Source: Sodiomyces alkalinus F11
Taxonomy: Eukaryota > Ascomycota > Sordariomycetes > Glomerellales > Plectosphaerellaceae
NCBI RefSeq assembly: GCF_003711515.1
Contig: NW_021167081.1
Location: 248,001 to 312,000, forward strand
DNA length: 64,000 nucleotides
Reading direction: 5' to 3'
Positions 12,357 to 22,882 of this stretch are shown here, one piece after another. A program made the position numbers and the translations under genes. Each line of letters opens with the position of its first letter. Position 1 is the first letter of the stretch. Below the pieces are notes generated by a model. That model saw only the letters and a program-made list of their open reading frames with translations, had not been told where the DNA came from and made no database searches.

Positions 12357-15300
12357 ATGTCGGACAAGCATGTCGTCCCCAATCGTTCTCTGCTCTTCGA
12401 GAGAGGGAGTCAGTCGTCGATGGCCCCGTCCCGAACCGATGCCCTGACAAGTCCGACCCATGACGAGTCGAGGCCCGAGTCGAGTGCGGCCGCAAATACT
12501 CCCAACCCTGCCACGACGACTGCCCCTCTGAAGGGCAAAGCGCAGAATGTTACTCCGCCGACACAACGACGCAAGGATAAAGAGAAGGAGAAGGAGAAAG
12601 ACGAGGTGTCCGGCCAGAGAGGACATAGGATCCGTTCGTCTGGCGGCTTCTTGCTCCAAAACGCCTTCCACGATGCTTCTGGCAATGCCAACCGGGCTCA
12701 ACGTCGAGGCCAGCCTCGCTACATGCAACAATCCCAAAAGGCCAACACCAACCTCACGCCACGGACCTCCACATCTGAACGCTCCGCCTCGAGTGCCGGT
12801 GCCGGTGCCGGTGCCTCTTTCGACCCCCAACTCGTGTCTCCGTCCACGTCCAATAACTCACCAAGGCCCAGGTCAGGTGGCCTCTCGTCACCACTGACCG
12901 AGGACATGGAAGATGTGGTCGGGAGGAGGAGAGAAACCCCGAATGGTGCTCTCGCCGATCATGGCTATCATGCTTCTTCACATCGAACCGCCAGCCAGCC
13001 TCTCGATATCGATTCGGCACTCATCGTCAACATGGCCTTGAACCTAAGCGAGTCGAGGAGGGTAGCTTCCAGGCGAACCGCCTCCGCCGCCGTGCCCCCG
13101 GTCCTAGCACCTCTCCCCGACGCTGGCACCGGCACCGGCGGTAGCTTGAAACAACACCTACAGCAGCAGAGGAGAACCTCCCGCAACATATCCCCGCGTC
13201 CGGACCATGGCTTGTCTCCCAGACTGCCCTCGGGTGCCACAAGGGCGAACAGCCCCTTGCAACCATCCTTCGACCTCACACGGGAAGCTTCCTACCGTCA
13301 TCATTTTACTCCCGCCACCCTGGCGAGAGCCCAGAAGGCCAAGGACCAGTTGGAGCTCATGGCCCAGTACAGGCGGTTGCTCGAGCTCGTGCCGCCCCTG
13401 GATCCCCTCTCGCGTCGGCCCTCTACCGCTAACCCTACGACGTCGCTTTCCGCAACATCATCCCACACGTCTACTAGTTCCTCCCCACAGGCCATTCGTC
13501 CACTCGGCCGGCCATACAACCCGCTTCAGTACATCCGGAACCGCAAAGTGCGAGCCCGCGAACGGAAGGCTATCGATGGCGAAACCCTAGGATTCGGCGA
13601 CGTGAAGAAAGTCACCGACTGGATAGACAACGTAGCCAGATGGGCAGCCACCGGCCAGTCGGCTCTACCCGACAACCCCGCCTTGCCCCCTTTTGCCGAT
13701 GCCGAAGCGCATCAAGCACAGCTGGAATCCCCTGTGTCGAACGCTCCAAGACCAAGGCGGCCGCGCGTGGACTGGGTCATCAATCCCGTTGATATGATTG
13801 CCGACGTCTACTGGTTGGAACAAGATCATCACTTGCAGCTCATCGAGGATCGTCATTGGCGTCGCATCTTCCCCCTGAATTTCCAGGATGCTGTCTGGTC
13901 ATTTCGACCTGTGTCTAGTCCAGAGGCGGCCGCGAAGGCCAGGCCCGACACCTCCCAGAATGCTTCTACACCACAGCTGCGGACAGCAGTGGAGCCTCCT
14001 GGCGACGAGGCGACGCTGGCCAAGACGGACACAGGTCACTCTCGTGGGAGCACGCGGGAAAGAGCACGGCAAAAACTCCAGGAGCTCAAGGGTCTTCCTC
14101 ACCATCGTGGCAGCTCTCTACACGGCCCCATCGGCCCTCCCGACATGCTTCCCGTTTCCAAGACATCCACTTCTGAGCTTGCCGACGACGAATCCGAGAG
14201 GAGCAAAGAGGGTCGCGACCAAAACCAAAACCAACCCCAAGTGCCGTCTGCCAGCGACAGAAATGAGATCCTCCAGAAACAAATGCTCGAGATGATTGCC
14301 AGAGAGAGAGTGAACGAAACACCGCCAGCCCCCTGGTTGCATCGACCCTCCATGGTACCAATGACACCCGAACGGGCCGGACGTACGACTTCTCAGCCGT
14401 CCTCTCAATCGCAGAGCCGCAAACAGTCGCTGGTCGATGCGAGCGAACCGGATGACGCGTCTGGGGTCACCAAGACTCGTCCGACCATGTACGGCCGTCA
14501 TCGTGGTAGGTCGAGCTTAGAGATCCCCATGCCTGTCTACCGGGGTTTCATGGATGCCGACACCTCGGTACCCAACTCCCCCGACAATCGGCCCCCGAGG
14601 GACAGCCCCTTCATACCTCCCATTGGGGGAGATCTCTCCCCTGCGTCAAGTCGGGCAGGCTCACCGCATCGCAACCCCTTCCACAAGGTCCGGAATATAT
14701 TTCGCGAGAGGAGCCGGGACAGAGAGCGAGAGCGAGAGCGAGACATTGAACCCCAACCTCACGCCAAATACACCGAGCTCGAGCTTCCCGTCCATCCCAA
14801 GTCGGCGCCTCCCGGCCTAGCCCAGTCACCGCTGCCGCGTGCCCCATCGCCCGACAGGCAAGCCGCGGGAACTGTCGTTGCTCCTTTGATCTCGCAACCT
14901 CAGCCTCAGCCTCAGCCTCGACCTTCGACGGAAGGTCTCCGGGCCGGCGCCAAGATTCGAACCGAGAACAGCACTCCGAATAATCTTTCCCGGGGAGCGA
15001 GACTAGATACTGTCATCCGGGGTGGCGTATCCAAATTGGGAGACCTCATCTGGCGGAAAGACTCGGAGCCAGCCGAAAGACACTCATATGAACGCGATTT
15101 CTCTGTCCCGGACGAACCTGGTGTCGACACCACTACCATCGCCACCAAGAACAACAACAATAAGAATAAGAACATTGACGACAACAACAGCAGCCTCGCT
15201 CTGCCACGAACAGTATCTGACACGACCGCTGACCGAGAGGATGATCGCAACCCAAGGGCGAAGCATTACCTGGATGTGATGCCGACTTTCCAGCACACGC

Positions 15301-16298
15301 CCCACGAACCGAACCAGATGGGGCGGGAGGGTTTACAGACGTCTAGGCCGCCGAGTCGATCTTCTCGCTTCGACCTGCTCAAGCCTCCTCGCATCGACGT
15401 CCAGCATCCGTCCCCCTCTCTATCACCTACTCTTTCCAAGTCGCACGGGGAATCTGAATCGCGAGCTGAGCAGGCAGAAGCTGGCACTGGTAGTGACGGA
15501 CTGCAGGAGGCCAGTCGACGTCTCAGCTCCTTCGCTGCCCGGTCATCCTCATTCTCGTCTGACCCGCGCCATCCTTCTTTGGCCTCCTCCTTTGAAGGCC
15601 GCCACTTGTCCATCTCGGATCGCAGCGCGACATCCCAGCCCGCCCCCGTGTCGAAACGCGAGGTCGCCCGCCTCCGCGCCCTGGTGCTGAGTTCCGGCAT
15701 CAAGGCCATGGAGATTTCCCGCCGCGCCAACCAGCCCGTCTCCGTCTTCGCCGCGCGAACATGCAACTCCGCCAGCGACGCCGACAAACGGCTCTGTTGG
15801 CCGTCGATCGCCCAACTGAGCGCGGACCCCTCCGGCCTACGGGCCCGCGCCGTCCCGCAGACGGAACTGTACCACGTAGCGGCCCAGAGCCTCGCCGCGA
15901 CGGTCCAGTCCGCCGACGGGGAGTGGCAGAGGGCGGTGGACGAGTTCGCGGGCAAGACGGCCCCCGCGCTGCAGGACCGCGTCGAGGACATCCGAAGGCG
16001 CATCGCGGTGGACTTGTCGGCCATGACGCGGGCGGCGGCGGACGACGCGGACGAGGCGAGCCGCGACCTTGCGTTTGGGCAGCGCCTCAAGGTCACACAT
16101 GTCGTGGACACGATGGAGAAGATGATAAGGCGGCGGCGGCGGAGGTTCCGGTGGGTGCGGCGGGGGTTGTGGCTCGGTGTCGAGTGGGTGCTCGTCGGCT
16201 TCATGTGGTATGTGTGGTTCGTTGTGGTGATTCTCCGGATGTTCTGGGGGGTTGGACGGGCTTTTGTTGGGGGCGTGAGGTGGTTGCTTTGGCTGTGA
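12357..16298 (+). CDS. Large C-terminally membrane-anchored protein of unknown function
   Basis: This intronless frame encodes 1313 residues. I do not recognise the family with certainty. Most of it is low-complexity and Ser/Pro/Arg-rich, as in disordered fungal scaffold or regulatory proteins. Two compact blocks stand out. One, about residues 380-500, contains PYNPLQYIRNRKVRARERKA, a DVKKVTDWIDNVARWA segment and WVINPVDMIADVYWLE followed by HWRRIFP. The other, about 1085-1270, is helical (VARLRALVLSSGIKAMEISRRA onwards). A basic stretch (about MIRRRRRRFRWVRR) precedes a Trp/Val-rich hydrophobic segment at about 1275-1300, which ends close to the C-terminus; this suggests a tail anchor with the bulk facing the cytosol. 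Dipeptide runs (RERERERD, QPQPQP) are coded by short tandem repeats. The start is the first Met of the long frame; an upstream exon cannot be excluded. Confidence 0.8.
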   Translation: MSDKHVVPNRSLLFERGSQSSMAPSRTDALTSPTHDESRPESSAAANTPNPATTTAPLKGKAQNVTPPTQRRKDKEKEKEKDEVSGQRGHRIRSSGGFLLQNAFHDASGNANRAQRRGQPRYMQQSQKANTNLTPRTSTSERSASSAGAGAGASFDPQLVSPSTSNNSPRPRSGGLSSPLTEDMEDVVGRRRETPNGALADHGYHASSHRTASQPLDIDSALIVNMALNLSESRRVASRRTASAAVPPVLAPLPDAGTGTGGSLKQHLQQQRRTSRNISPRPDHGLSPRLPSGATRANSPLQPSFDLTREASYRHHFTPATLARAQKAKDQLELMAQYRRLLELVPPLDPLSRRPSTANPTTSLSATSSHTSTSSSPQAIRPLGRPYNPLQYIRNRKVRARERKAIDGETLGFGDVKKVTDWIDNVARWAATGQSALPDNPALPPFADAEAHQAQLESPVSNAPRPRRPRVDWVINPVDMIADVYWLEQDHHLQLIEDRHWRRIFPLNFQDAVWSFRPVSSPEAAAKARPDTSQNASTPQLRTAVEPPGDEATLAKTDTGHSRGSTRERARQKLQELKGLPHHRGSSLHGPIGPPDMLPVSKTSTSELADDESERSKEGRDQNQNQPQVPSASDRNEILQKQMLEMIARERVNETPPAPWLHRPSMVPMTPERAGRTTSQPSSQSQSRKQSLVDASEPDDASGVTKTRPTMYGRHRGRSSLEIPMPVYRGFMDADTSVPNSPDNRPPRDSPFIPPIGGDLSPASSRAGSPHRNPFHKVRNIFRERSRDRERERERDIEPQPHAKYTELELPVHPKSAPPGLAQSPLPRAPSPDRQAAGTVVAPLISQPQPQPQPRPSTEGLRAGAKIRTENSTPNNLSRGARLDTVIRGGVSKLGDLIWRKDSEPAERHSYERDFSVPDEPGVDTTTIATKNNNNKNKNIDDNNSSLALPRTVSDTTADREDDRNPRAKHYLDVMPTFQHTPHEPNQMGREGLQTSRPPSRSSRFDLLKPPRIDVQHPSPSLSPTLSKSHGESESRAEQAEAGTGSDGLQEASRRLSSFAARSSSFSSDPRHPSLASSFEGRHLSISDRSATSQPAPVSKREVARLRALVLSSGIKAMEISRRANQPVSVFAARTCNSASDADKRLCWPSIAQLSADPSGLRARAVPQTELYHVAAQSLAATVQSADGEWQRAVDEFAGKTAPALQDRVEDIRRRIAVDLSAMTRAAADDADEASRDLAFGQRLKVTHVVDTMEKMIRRRRRRFRWVRRGLWLGVEWVLVGFMWYVWFVVVILRMFWGVGRAFVGGVRWLLWL

Positions 16299-16964
16299 GG
16301 GAGGTCCGTGTACTGTGTTCCCCAAGGCTTCGTTGAACCCATAACGTTGTCTTTTCCTTTTCTCTAGATCCTCTTTTTTTTTCCCTTTTTTTCCTCCCGT
16401 CCCGAGCTGGATTTGATACCCGAGCAGATGATATCGAGATGGGAAACGTGGATGCTTGGGCTCTACGGGCGGCCTCATATTCTAGCATTCTTGGTCTTTC
16501 TGTCGCATATGATTTTCTATTCTGACAGACTTTAATATCTTACTGATACTCTCCACATAATATACAGCTTTATACCTTTCCCTGCTTGCTGTTGCTTATA
16601 CTGTCCCATGTCTGGCTTTAGGACTGGCCGCCTGCATTACTTTATTGTCATTTGCTATCTGTCTCGCTCTTTTCTGATCTATCAACAAGCCACCAAAATA
16701 TAGACAAAGAAAGAACCCCCCTGCATGTCTTTGTGTATAGAGGGATAGAAGAACAACTCCAGGGCTAATAATTATAGCGAAGACAATTCATGTGGACCAT
16801 CATACCCATGGCTGAGCAATAAGACAAAGGAAGAAGAAGTGAATATAGCCATGATGGGAATGTCCTGCCAAGGAAAAAGAGGCCAAAGGAAAAGAAGAAG
16901 AGAAAAGAAAAGAGTAGGAAAATGAAAGAGACAACAAAAAGAAATGGAATGGTTATTACAAACA
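16299..16964. other. Convergent intergenic region (unknown protein / SAC1)
   Basis: This holds the 3' UTRs of two convergent genes. It is T-rich with a short TTTTTTTTCCC run near 16375, and A/G-rich toward 16900-16945. No gene is seen. Confidence 0.6.
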
Positions 16965-19211
16965 CTACTCGATCCTCTTCTTGCCCTCCTCCGCGTTCAG
17001 GTAGCGGGCCGTGCTGAGACCACGCTCATGCTTGGCGACAAGAGTGCCAATCACGGAATCCTTGCGCGCCTTTGCAATATGTTCGTTATAGCCCTCGTTG
17101 GCCCATGGCCTAGGGTTCAGATTGGGCCAGTTGACCTGACGGACGACGTGACGTGTTAGGACAGCCGTGCATGAAAAGAAAGGGGTGGATGGGACAGGAA
17201 AAACATACGTAGAGCATGCCATGGCCCAGGATGAAGCTGATGCTCCAAACAGCGACAGCGAGCCAAAAGAGCATAAAGATCCGGATGGTGAGGACGGCGT
17301 CGGAGCGGGAGAAGAGGGCGACGAAAACGAGGAAGATGCTAAAGGCGAGCAGGTATGGGACGGACTGGATGAGGAGGGGCCGGCGGTCAGCGAAGACGAG
17401 ACCGGAGCCCAGGTCGGCAGCGGGGCGGTAGGCGCCCAGGAAGAGGTCGAAGGCGTCCTGGCGCGGGCCGTCGAGGAAGTTGTTCTTGACGTAGCGGGTG
17501 ACGCCGATGCGGCCGTCCTGGAGGACGCCCATCTTGGTGCGGTTGCCGGTGCGGGTGACGTCGGTCTTCATGGCGCCGGTGCCGGAGTAGGCGCACGAGA
17601 TGACGTCGGCGTTGTCGGCCCACATGTTGCGGAAGAGGTCCTCGAAGACGGGGTCCTCGTCGCGGAAGGAGGACCCGCGCGGGAGCCAGCCGAGGTCCTC
17701 GAGGATGCGGTCCAGGACGTGGCGGGCGAAGATGGACTGGACGACGTTGGTGCGGTCGAGGCAGTCCATGCAGTTGGTGCGCATGACGGAGGACTGGTGG
17801 GCGCGCGGCTCGAGGCGGGCGTCCGGGCCGGGCATGTCGACGGCGCGGAAGTAGCCCTGCTGGGCGAGGGCGTCGGCGAGCTTCTCGACCAGGGCGTAGG
17901 CGCGGTGCATGCGCAGCCCTTTCGTCTCGTGGTGGTAGTCGAAGTAGACGTAGTGCAGGCGGTCGAACTCCTGTTGGGCGGGCCCCTGGGGCTGGATGGT
18001 GTGGAACTTCTCGTCGGTGATGAGGTCGGCCTGGACGTCCTCGCGCGGGGACGACACGAGGAGCTCGACCATCTGCTCGTACGAGTTCTTGATGTTGCGC
18101 TCGCGGCCGGTCTGGTTGACGAGGTTGATGAGGTAGTTGTCGCCGTAGATGCGGATCTGCTCGTCGAAGTGGCGCTGGGCGGCGCGCAGGGCCGTCTCGA
18201 CGCCGCGGACCTGCACCTTGGGCGTGTAACGCAAGGTGTTGATCTCGGCCCAGTAGGTGGGCACGCTGCCGCGGGTCTGCACGTAGGACATGACCTGCAT
18301 CTCCTCGCCCGGGCCGGGGTTGGCTTTGCCGAACTGGCCACTGTGCATGTCGGAGCTGCCGGCGAAGCCGCCCATGCGACTGCTTCCCGTGTCGTTGACG
18401 ACGACGACCTGCTCCGTCTCGTTGTAGTTGGCGGCGTGGCCTTCCTCGTCGAGGCCTCGGGTGAAGTATCGGGTACCGCCGCGGTGGCGCGAGCGGCGGG
18501 AGATGAGGACGAGGGTCAGGGGGTTCCCCTTGAAGTTGGTGGGGCGGGTCTCGAGAACGCCGAAGATGACGGGGAGGATGAAAGGGTCGGCGCCGGGCTG
18601 GGGTCCCATGGATCCCCGGGCGCCTCTGGTGCGGAAGTCGATGAGTTCGGACTGGAGGTGCTTGTTGTAGAAGAAGCGGTCGTCGGCACGCATCCACAGA
18701 GGCAAGGAGACGTCGGATTCGGATTGCCTTTGGAAGCTGTTGGTCAGGTCCATGGAGTAGGAAAAATACATGGGGGCGGTCTTAAGGAAGCTGTGAAGAA
18801 GATTGATAAAGGTATCCTCGTCGGGATCTCGAATCTGGCGCTCGCGCATGGCAAGGATTTCTGTCGCGACGACCTTGTAGACCATGTGGCCCTTGAGGCG
18901 GCCCTTGGGCTGGGCTTTTGTGATGACGATGACATATTTGTCTTGGTATTCAAGTTAGATGGCGAAGCAGAAAAATGAACACCGTGGTTCGTCTTAGCCA
19001 TACCTAATCTCAGCTGGATGATACCCAAGATACCAGCGATGCTCGACACTCTGGTAGTTCGCTTAGTGACGCTGCCATCGCCGAGACGCAAATCGCCCGT
19101 GGGGCGGTCGATGATGAGAGCGGGAGCATGGGGAGAGGATGGGGAAGTAAAGGTGTACGAGTCGTTTGCGAATTTGACGTTGATGTCGCGGTAGGGAAGC
19201 GTAGGGGCCAT
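16965..19211 (-). CDS. SAC1: Phosphoinositide phosphatase SAC1
   Basis: SAC1 is the ER/Golgi lipid phosphatase that removes phosphate mainly from PI4P and links phosphoinositide turnover to secretion and sterol exchange. Exons 19211-19004, 18941-17209 and 17135-16965 give 703 residues. The catalytic CX5R loop is present as RTNCMDCLDRTN, with the nucleophile near Cys460. Two C-terminal hydrophobic segments (from SVPYLLAFSIFLVFVAL and IFMLFWLAVAVWSISFI) form the expected hairpin anchor, and the last exon encodes a cytosolic tail that includes GYNEHIAKARKDS. The first intron uses an AAG acceptor but has a good CTAAC branch site just upstream, and it joins QLRL to DKYVIVITKA in frame. The start is the first Met of the frame. 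Confidence 0.95.
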
Positions 19212-20387
19212 TGTGAGAGCTGACGTCGAGGAGGTGAATGGAGGCGAGGAGGGGTGAAGAAGAAGAAGGAATTTGGGAGGCTGATTGCTGTGGACAAAGA
19301 GGTTTAAGCCCGTCGGTCTTCACTCCTGGTTCCTCAATTTTCGTCTGAGCCAAGAGTTGGCGTTTAGGGGGACCAAGGGAGGGTTCGAAGACTGCGGACA
19401 GATGAGAGAGGGAGGGAGGGGAGAGGGAGATGGCGAAGAAAAGAAATCAAGGAATGTACAAAGTTGCGAAGTGATACAAAATTACAACCGTCGTCACTTT
19501 CCAGAGGAGCGAATTGACCCCTGGCCAGCTGTCAGTCTGACGCGCCAACAAATGTGGGGCAGGCTTCGTAATTACTTCGTCAGGGTACGGAGTAATACGT
19601 GTACAACCTGGAAGGTACAGCTTGGCTGAGCCACATAAGAACCTGGCACAGCCACACAAATCTTCAAATGTAACCACGTGCTGCATGCACTCATATGTGC
19701 AGGACTTCTACTCAAGAAGTACCTTGCGAACATGAAGAAGTAGGAGAAAGTCTCTGTATAGGTACCTAGAACTTGGGAGTTTTGTGTAATTATAGACTTA
19801 ATTTGCTACACGGGAATAAAACAGAGTATAATCAATTAAGCCCTATTGAAATATCCGAGCGCCGTCTTCGGAGATATCTCCAGCGCGTGACAGGTACAGG
19901 TGCCTACCTTATGAATGTATATCCACTAAGCCTGACGTGTGCACTAATCATTAGGTACCTTATGCAGGACTGTGCACACAGCACAGGACAGGTCACTTTG
20001 CCGCCCTCAGCCACCAAAGCGGCGTCCGCCGCCTCCCCAACTCTCATCCCCCAAGGTCCCCAAGGCAGCGCTATTCACCTAGTCACCTATTCACCTTGAC
20101 GGGGCTCAACCATCATCCGACTTGCCGAACCCAACAACCAACCTACCCGCCTCGACACATACTCCTCGCATTTCCTGCTTCGGTCTACCTTCCTCCCACG
20201 ACTGACTCATCAGGGACAATACATTACGATCGATCTTTTTGTCTCCTAAGACGCCGTCCTCCCGACCGCCCACAGGCAACCCCAACAGACGACGACGCTC
20301 CTTGATCTAACCGCCGACCGCCGACCGCCGACCGATCTATCCTACACCTCCTCTTCTCCTCAACAGTCCCTTAACCCACCTCACAAT
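19212..20387. promoter_or_regulatory. Divergent intergenic region (SAC1 / Rab5 promoters)
   Basis: About 1.2 kb serves two divergent genes. A GAGGGAGG-type purine run lies near 19400-19430. Pyrimidine-rich sequence and a short CCGCCGA repeat (about 20309-20332) sit just before the Rab5 start and are probably its 5' UTR. No gene is recognised. Confidence 0.55.
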
Positions 20388-21453
20388 ATGGCTTCTCGTG
20401 GCGGTCCTGGTGGTCCCGGCGTAAGGGGAATGAACACCCGTTTCGCGCAGTTCAAGCTTGTTCTTCTGGGTTGGTTTCTTTCTCTCTACTCCACTCCTTC
20501 TACCCCATTCCGCCTTATCTGGCATCCGTTGATCCAGTCTTGCTAATCATGAATGTGTCTCTATAGGAGAGTCGGCTGTTGGAAAGGTATTTTGTCTTGT
20601 GTTGTCCGTGTCCTTTCACTGCTCGTCTTGCTAACGCACACCCGCCTCCAGAGCTCAATCGTGCTACGGTTCGTTAAGGTATGGAGCTGATGATAACCGT
20701 CTCTTTCTCTCCCCTCTTCCCTTTTCACGGTAACTGTTATTTTGGTTCGCCGCTAACCCTCTGGTGCTCAGGATCAATTCGACTCGTATCGGGAGTCGAC
20801 CATCGGCGCGGCTTTCTTGACACAAACCATCTCTCTCGACGAAAACACCACAGTCAAGTTCGAAATCTGGGATACCGCCGGCCAGGAACGGTACAAGTCC
20901 CTCGCCCCTATGTACTACCGAAATGCCAACTGCGCCGTGGTCGTCTACGATATCACCCAAGCTGTATGTTGTTGCCATCGTTATTCCCGCCCCGAGCTTC
21001 CTTCGACCTCCCCCACCTTGACCACCTCGTTCAGGGGACTTCTTGGACCTTTGCCAGCGAGAGAAACAACTTGCTAACCACCCACATGAACAAAAAAAAT
21101 TATAGTCCTCCCTCGACAAGGCCAAAGCGTGGGTCAAGGAGCTCCAACGCCAAGCAAACGAGAACATCATCATCGCCCTCGCCGGCAACAAGCTGGACCT
21201 GGTCAACGAGCAACCCGACAAGCGGGCCGTGCCGACCGCCGAAGCCGAAGCCTACGCGAAAGAAGCCGGTCTGCTTTTCTTCGAGACGTCGGCCAAGACG
21301 GCCGAGAACGTCGGCGAACTGTTCACAGCCATTGCGAAGAAGCTGCCGCTCGACCAGGTCGGCCCCCGGCATACGCGGCCAGGCCAGCGCCAAGGCGTCA
21401 GTCTGACACCCGAGAGCCCCAACAGCAATGTCGGCGGTCCGTGCAGCTGTTAA
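20388..21453 (+). CDS. Rab5/Vps21-type small GTPase
   Basis: This Rab GTPase regulates early-endosome tethering and fusion. Five exons (20388-20469, 20567-20586, 20652-20678, 20772-20963, 21106-21453) give 222 residues; exons 2 and 3 are only 20 and 27 bp and fall in the P-loop. Motifs are GESAVGKSS (P-loop, Lys34), Thr53 in switch I, WDTAGQE with catalytic Gln81, GNKLD at 134-138 and ETSAK. The C-terminus ends in CSC, a two-cysteine geranylgeranylation signal, preceded by a hypervariable tail. The effector region ([14 protein letters not shown]) and the [15 protein letters not shown] stretch are typical of the Rab5/Ypt5 subgroup rather than Rab7 or Rab11. The glycine-rich N-terminus MASRGGPGG is an extension ahead of the G domain. 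Confidence 0.94.
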
Positions 21454-22882
21454 GCGTGTGCGTTTTGCGTACGCCGTTGGACGTTGGACGTTTATGAATG
21501 GGAGCAACCGGTGCGTGGTGGTGGTGGTGGTGGTGTAGGTGACAATTGAGATTGCGGGGGGGCGAGAGGGGTGAAATATCTCTCTTTGGGACCAAGTACG
21601 ACGACGACGACGACGACGACAAATCCATTTTAGCCGTTTGTTCGGCGTACCCCGTTTCCCCCGAGGTGGATTAATGGTGAACTCGGGAGTTGCGCCGTTC
21701 TACCCCTCTTCCCTTCTCTGCGGGTTGTCTTGAAACGGACACAAGGAACTTGACAAACGTGTGTCAGGTTTGGACGAGTTGCATACGGGCTCCCTTGAGG
21801 AAGACGAGAAGAGGACGAGAGGGATATACGCCAAGGTGGCTGCTAGGGGCCCAGGGAACGGAGGCATATTCTCTCGGCACATGTTTACAACCGACACTAC
21901 ATCTCGCAACTGCTTTAATTATCGGCTCCCTTTTTTCTTGGCCGTTCTTTGTTGGTTTGGCTCGGGCGGGTAGGACAGGTTCGCTTTTGAGAAGGGCGGG
22001 GAGAGGTGACACAAGACATTCAAGACAGCAGACAGCAGACAGGAGACGAGACGACAGGCTCGAGGTCGTGAGCACATGCTGCATCGCACGGAGAGGGACA
22101 GTATGCTATAGAGGGAAGCGGCTGTCTCGTGATTTTGTTTCCTCATCTTTCTTTCGGCGCATGGAACATAGTTCTAATATGTTTGTTTGGACAAGCTTGT
22201 GAGCCAAGGTGGTTCGCCCGTGGTGAATGAATCAGGCATTTTCGTTCAATTCAATGTGTTTACGTGTAATGTGGCGTGCCTGTCTAACTCGTAGGAGTTC
22301 CCCTCGGTGTTTCCGCGGCCATATAGGAGGAATCTCGTGATAGGCTTCGAATACTGCCATTCTTTGCCGTAACAACTGGAACTGTCTGTACCTAGCCAGC
22401 ACGATCACCGAGAGTACCTCTACCAGCCATCGAAGGTACCTGCCTCCCTACGTACACCCATACAATCCTAGGATTTTTATTTTTCACTTTTTATGGGTGT
22501 TGTTTAGGTACCTTGGATATTCACCCCGTACATCATAATACGTTCGTTCCTCTCACATCCGTGCCTCGCTTTGTACTCGTACTCCGGTCGTCCTTGTCGA
22601 TGAGGTCATTCCCACCAAGAGAAATACGTACCCGGTCCCTGCCGTGTCGGGTCAGTCCCGGCAACAACAGGTGTCAGCCACTTGGCAGGGCTGTCGACCA
22701 ATGGAATGGCCCGGCATGCTCGCGCTTTAGCCGAACTTCTCCCTGAGCTTTTTTGTCTGCCAGCTTCCCAACCCGAATCCCCCGTCTCGTCATTCTCGTC
22801 ACCTTTCTCACAAAGCAACTCTTCCACTGCGTGTGTCAATTGTCAATTGCGCTTCGTCGGCCCACCCATACCACATGCCCTC
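21454..22882. other. Intergenic region (Rab5 3' side / MIC60 promoter)
   Basis: This 1.4 kb stretch lies between two genes in the same orientation. It contains a (GGT)n run at about 21518-21536 and a (GAC)n run at about 21600-21621 in what is probably the Rab5 3' UTR, and a CT-rich stretch before the MIC60 start. The MIC60 frame stays open about 200 bp upstream of the chosen start, but that extension lacks targeting-sequence character. No other gene is seen. Confidence 0.55.

Noticed and set aside
17167..18978. 603-residue open frame on the plus strand opposite SAC1
   Set aside because: It mirrors the SAC1 exon exactly. The frame stays open because of high third-position GC, its protein is Val/Gly/Asp-rich, and SAC1 has all its catalytic motifs on the other strand.
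19212..20387. tRNA-like gene in intergenic DNA
   Set aside because: The GGTTCGAA-like word near 19380 has no matching acceptor or anticodon arm around it.
22682..22882. In-frame N-terminal extension of MIC60
   Set aside because: It would place 67 unrelated residues ahead of a clear mitochondrial presequence; the internal Met gives the expected start.
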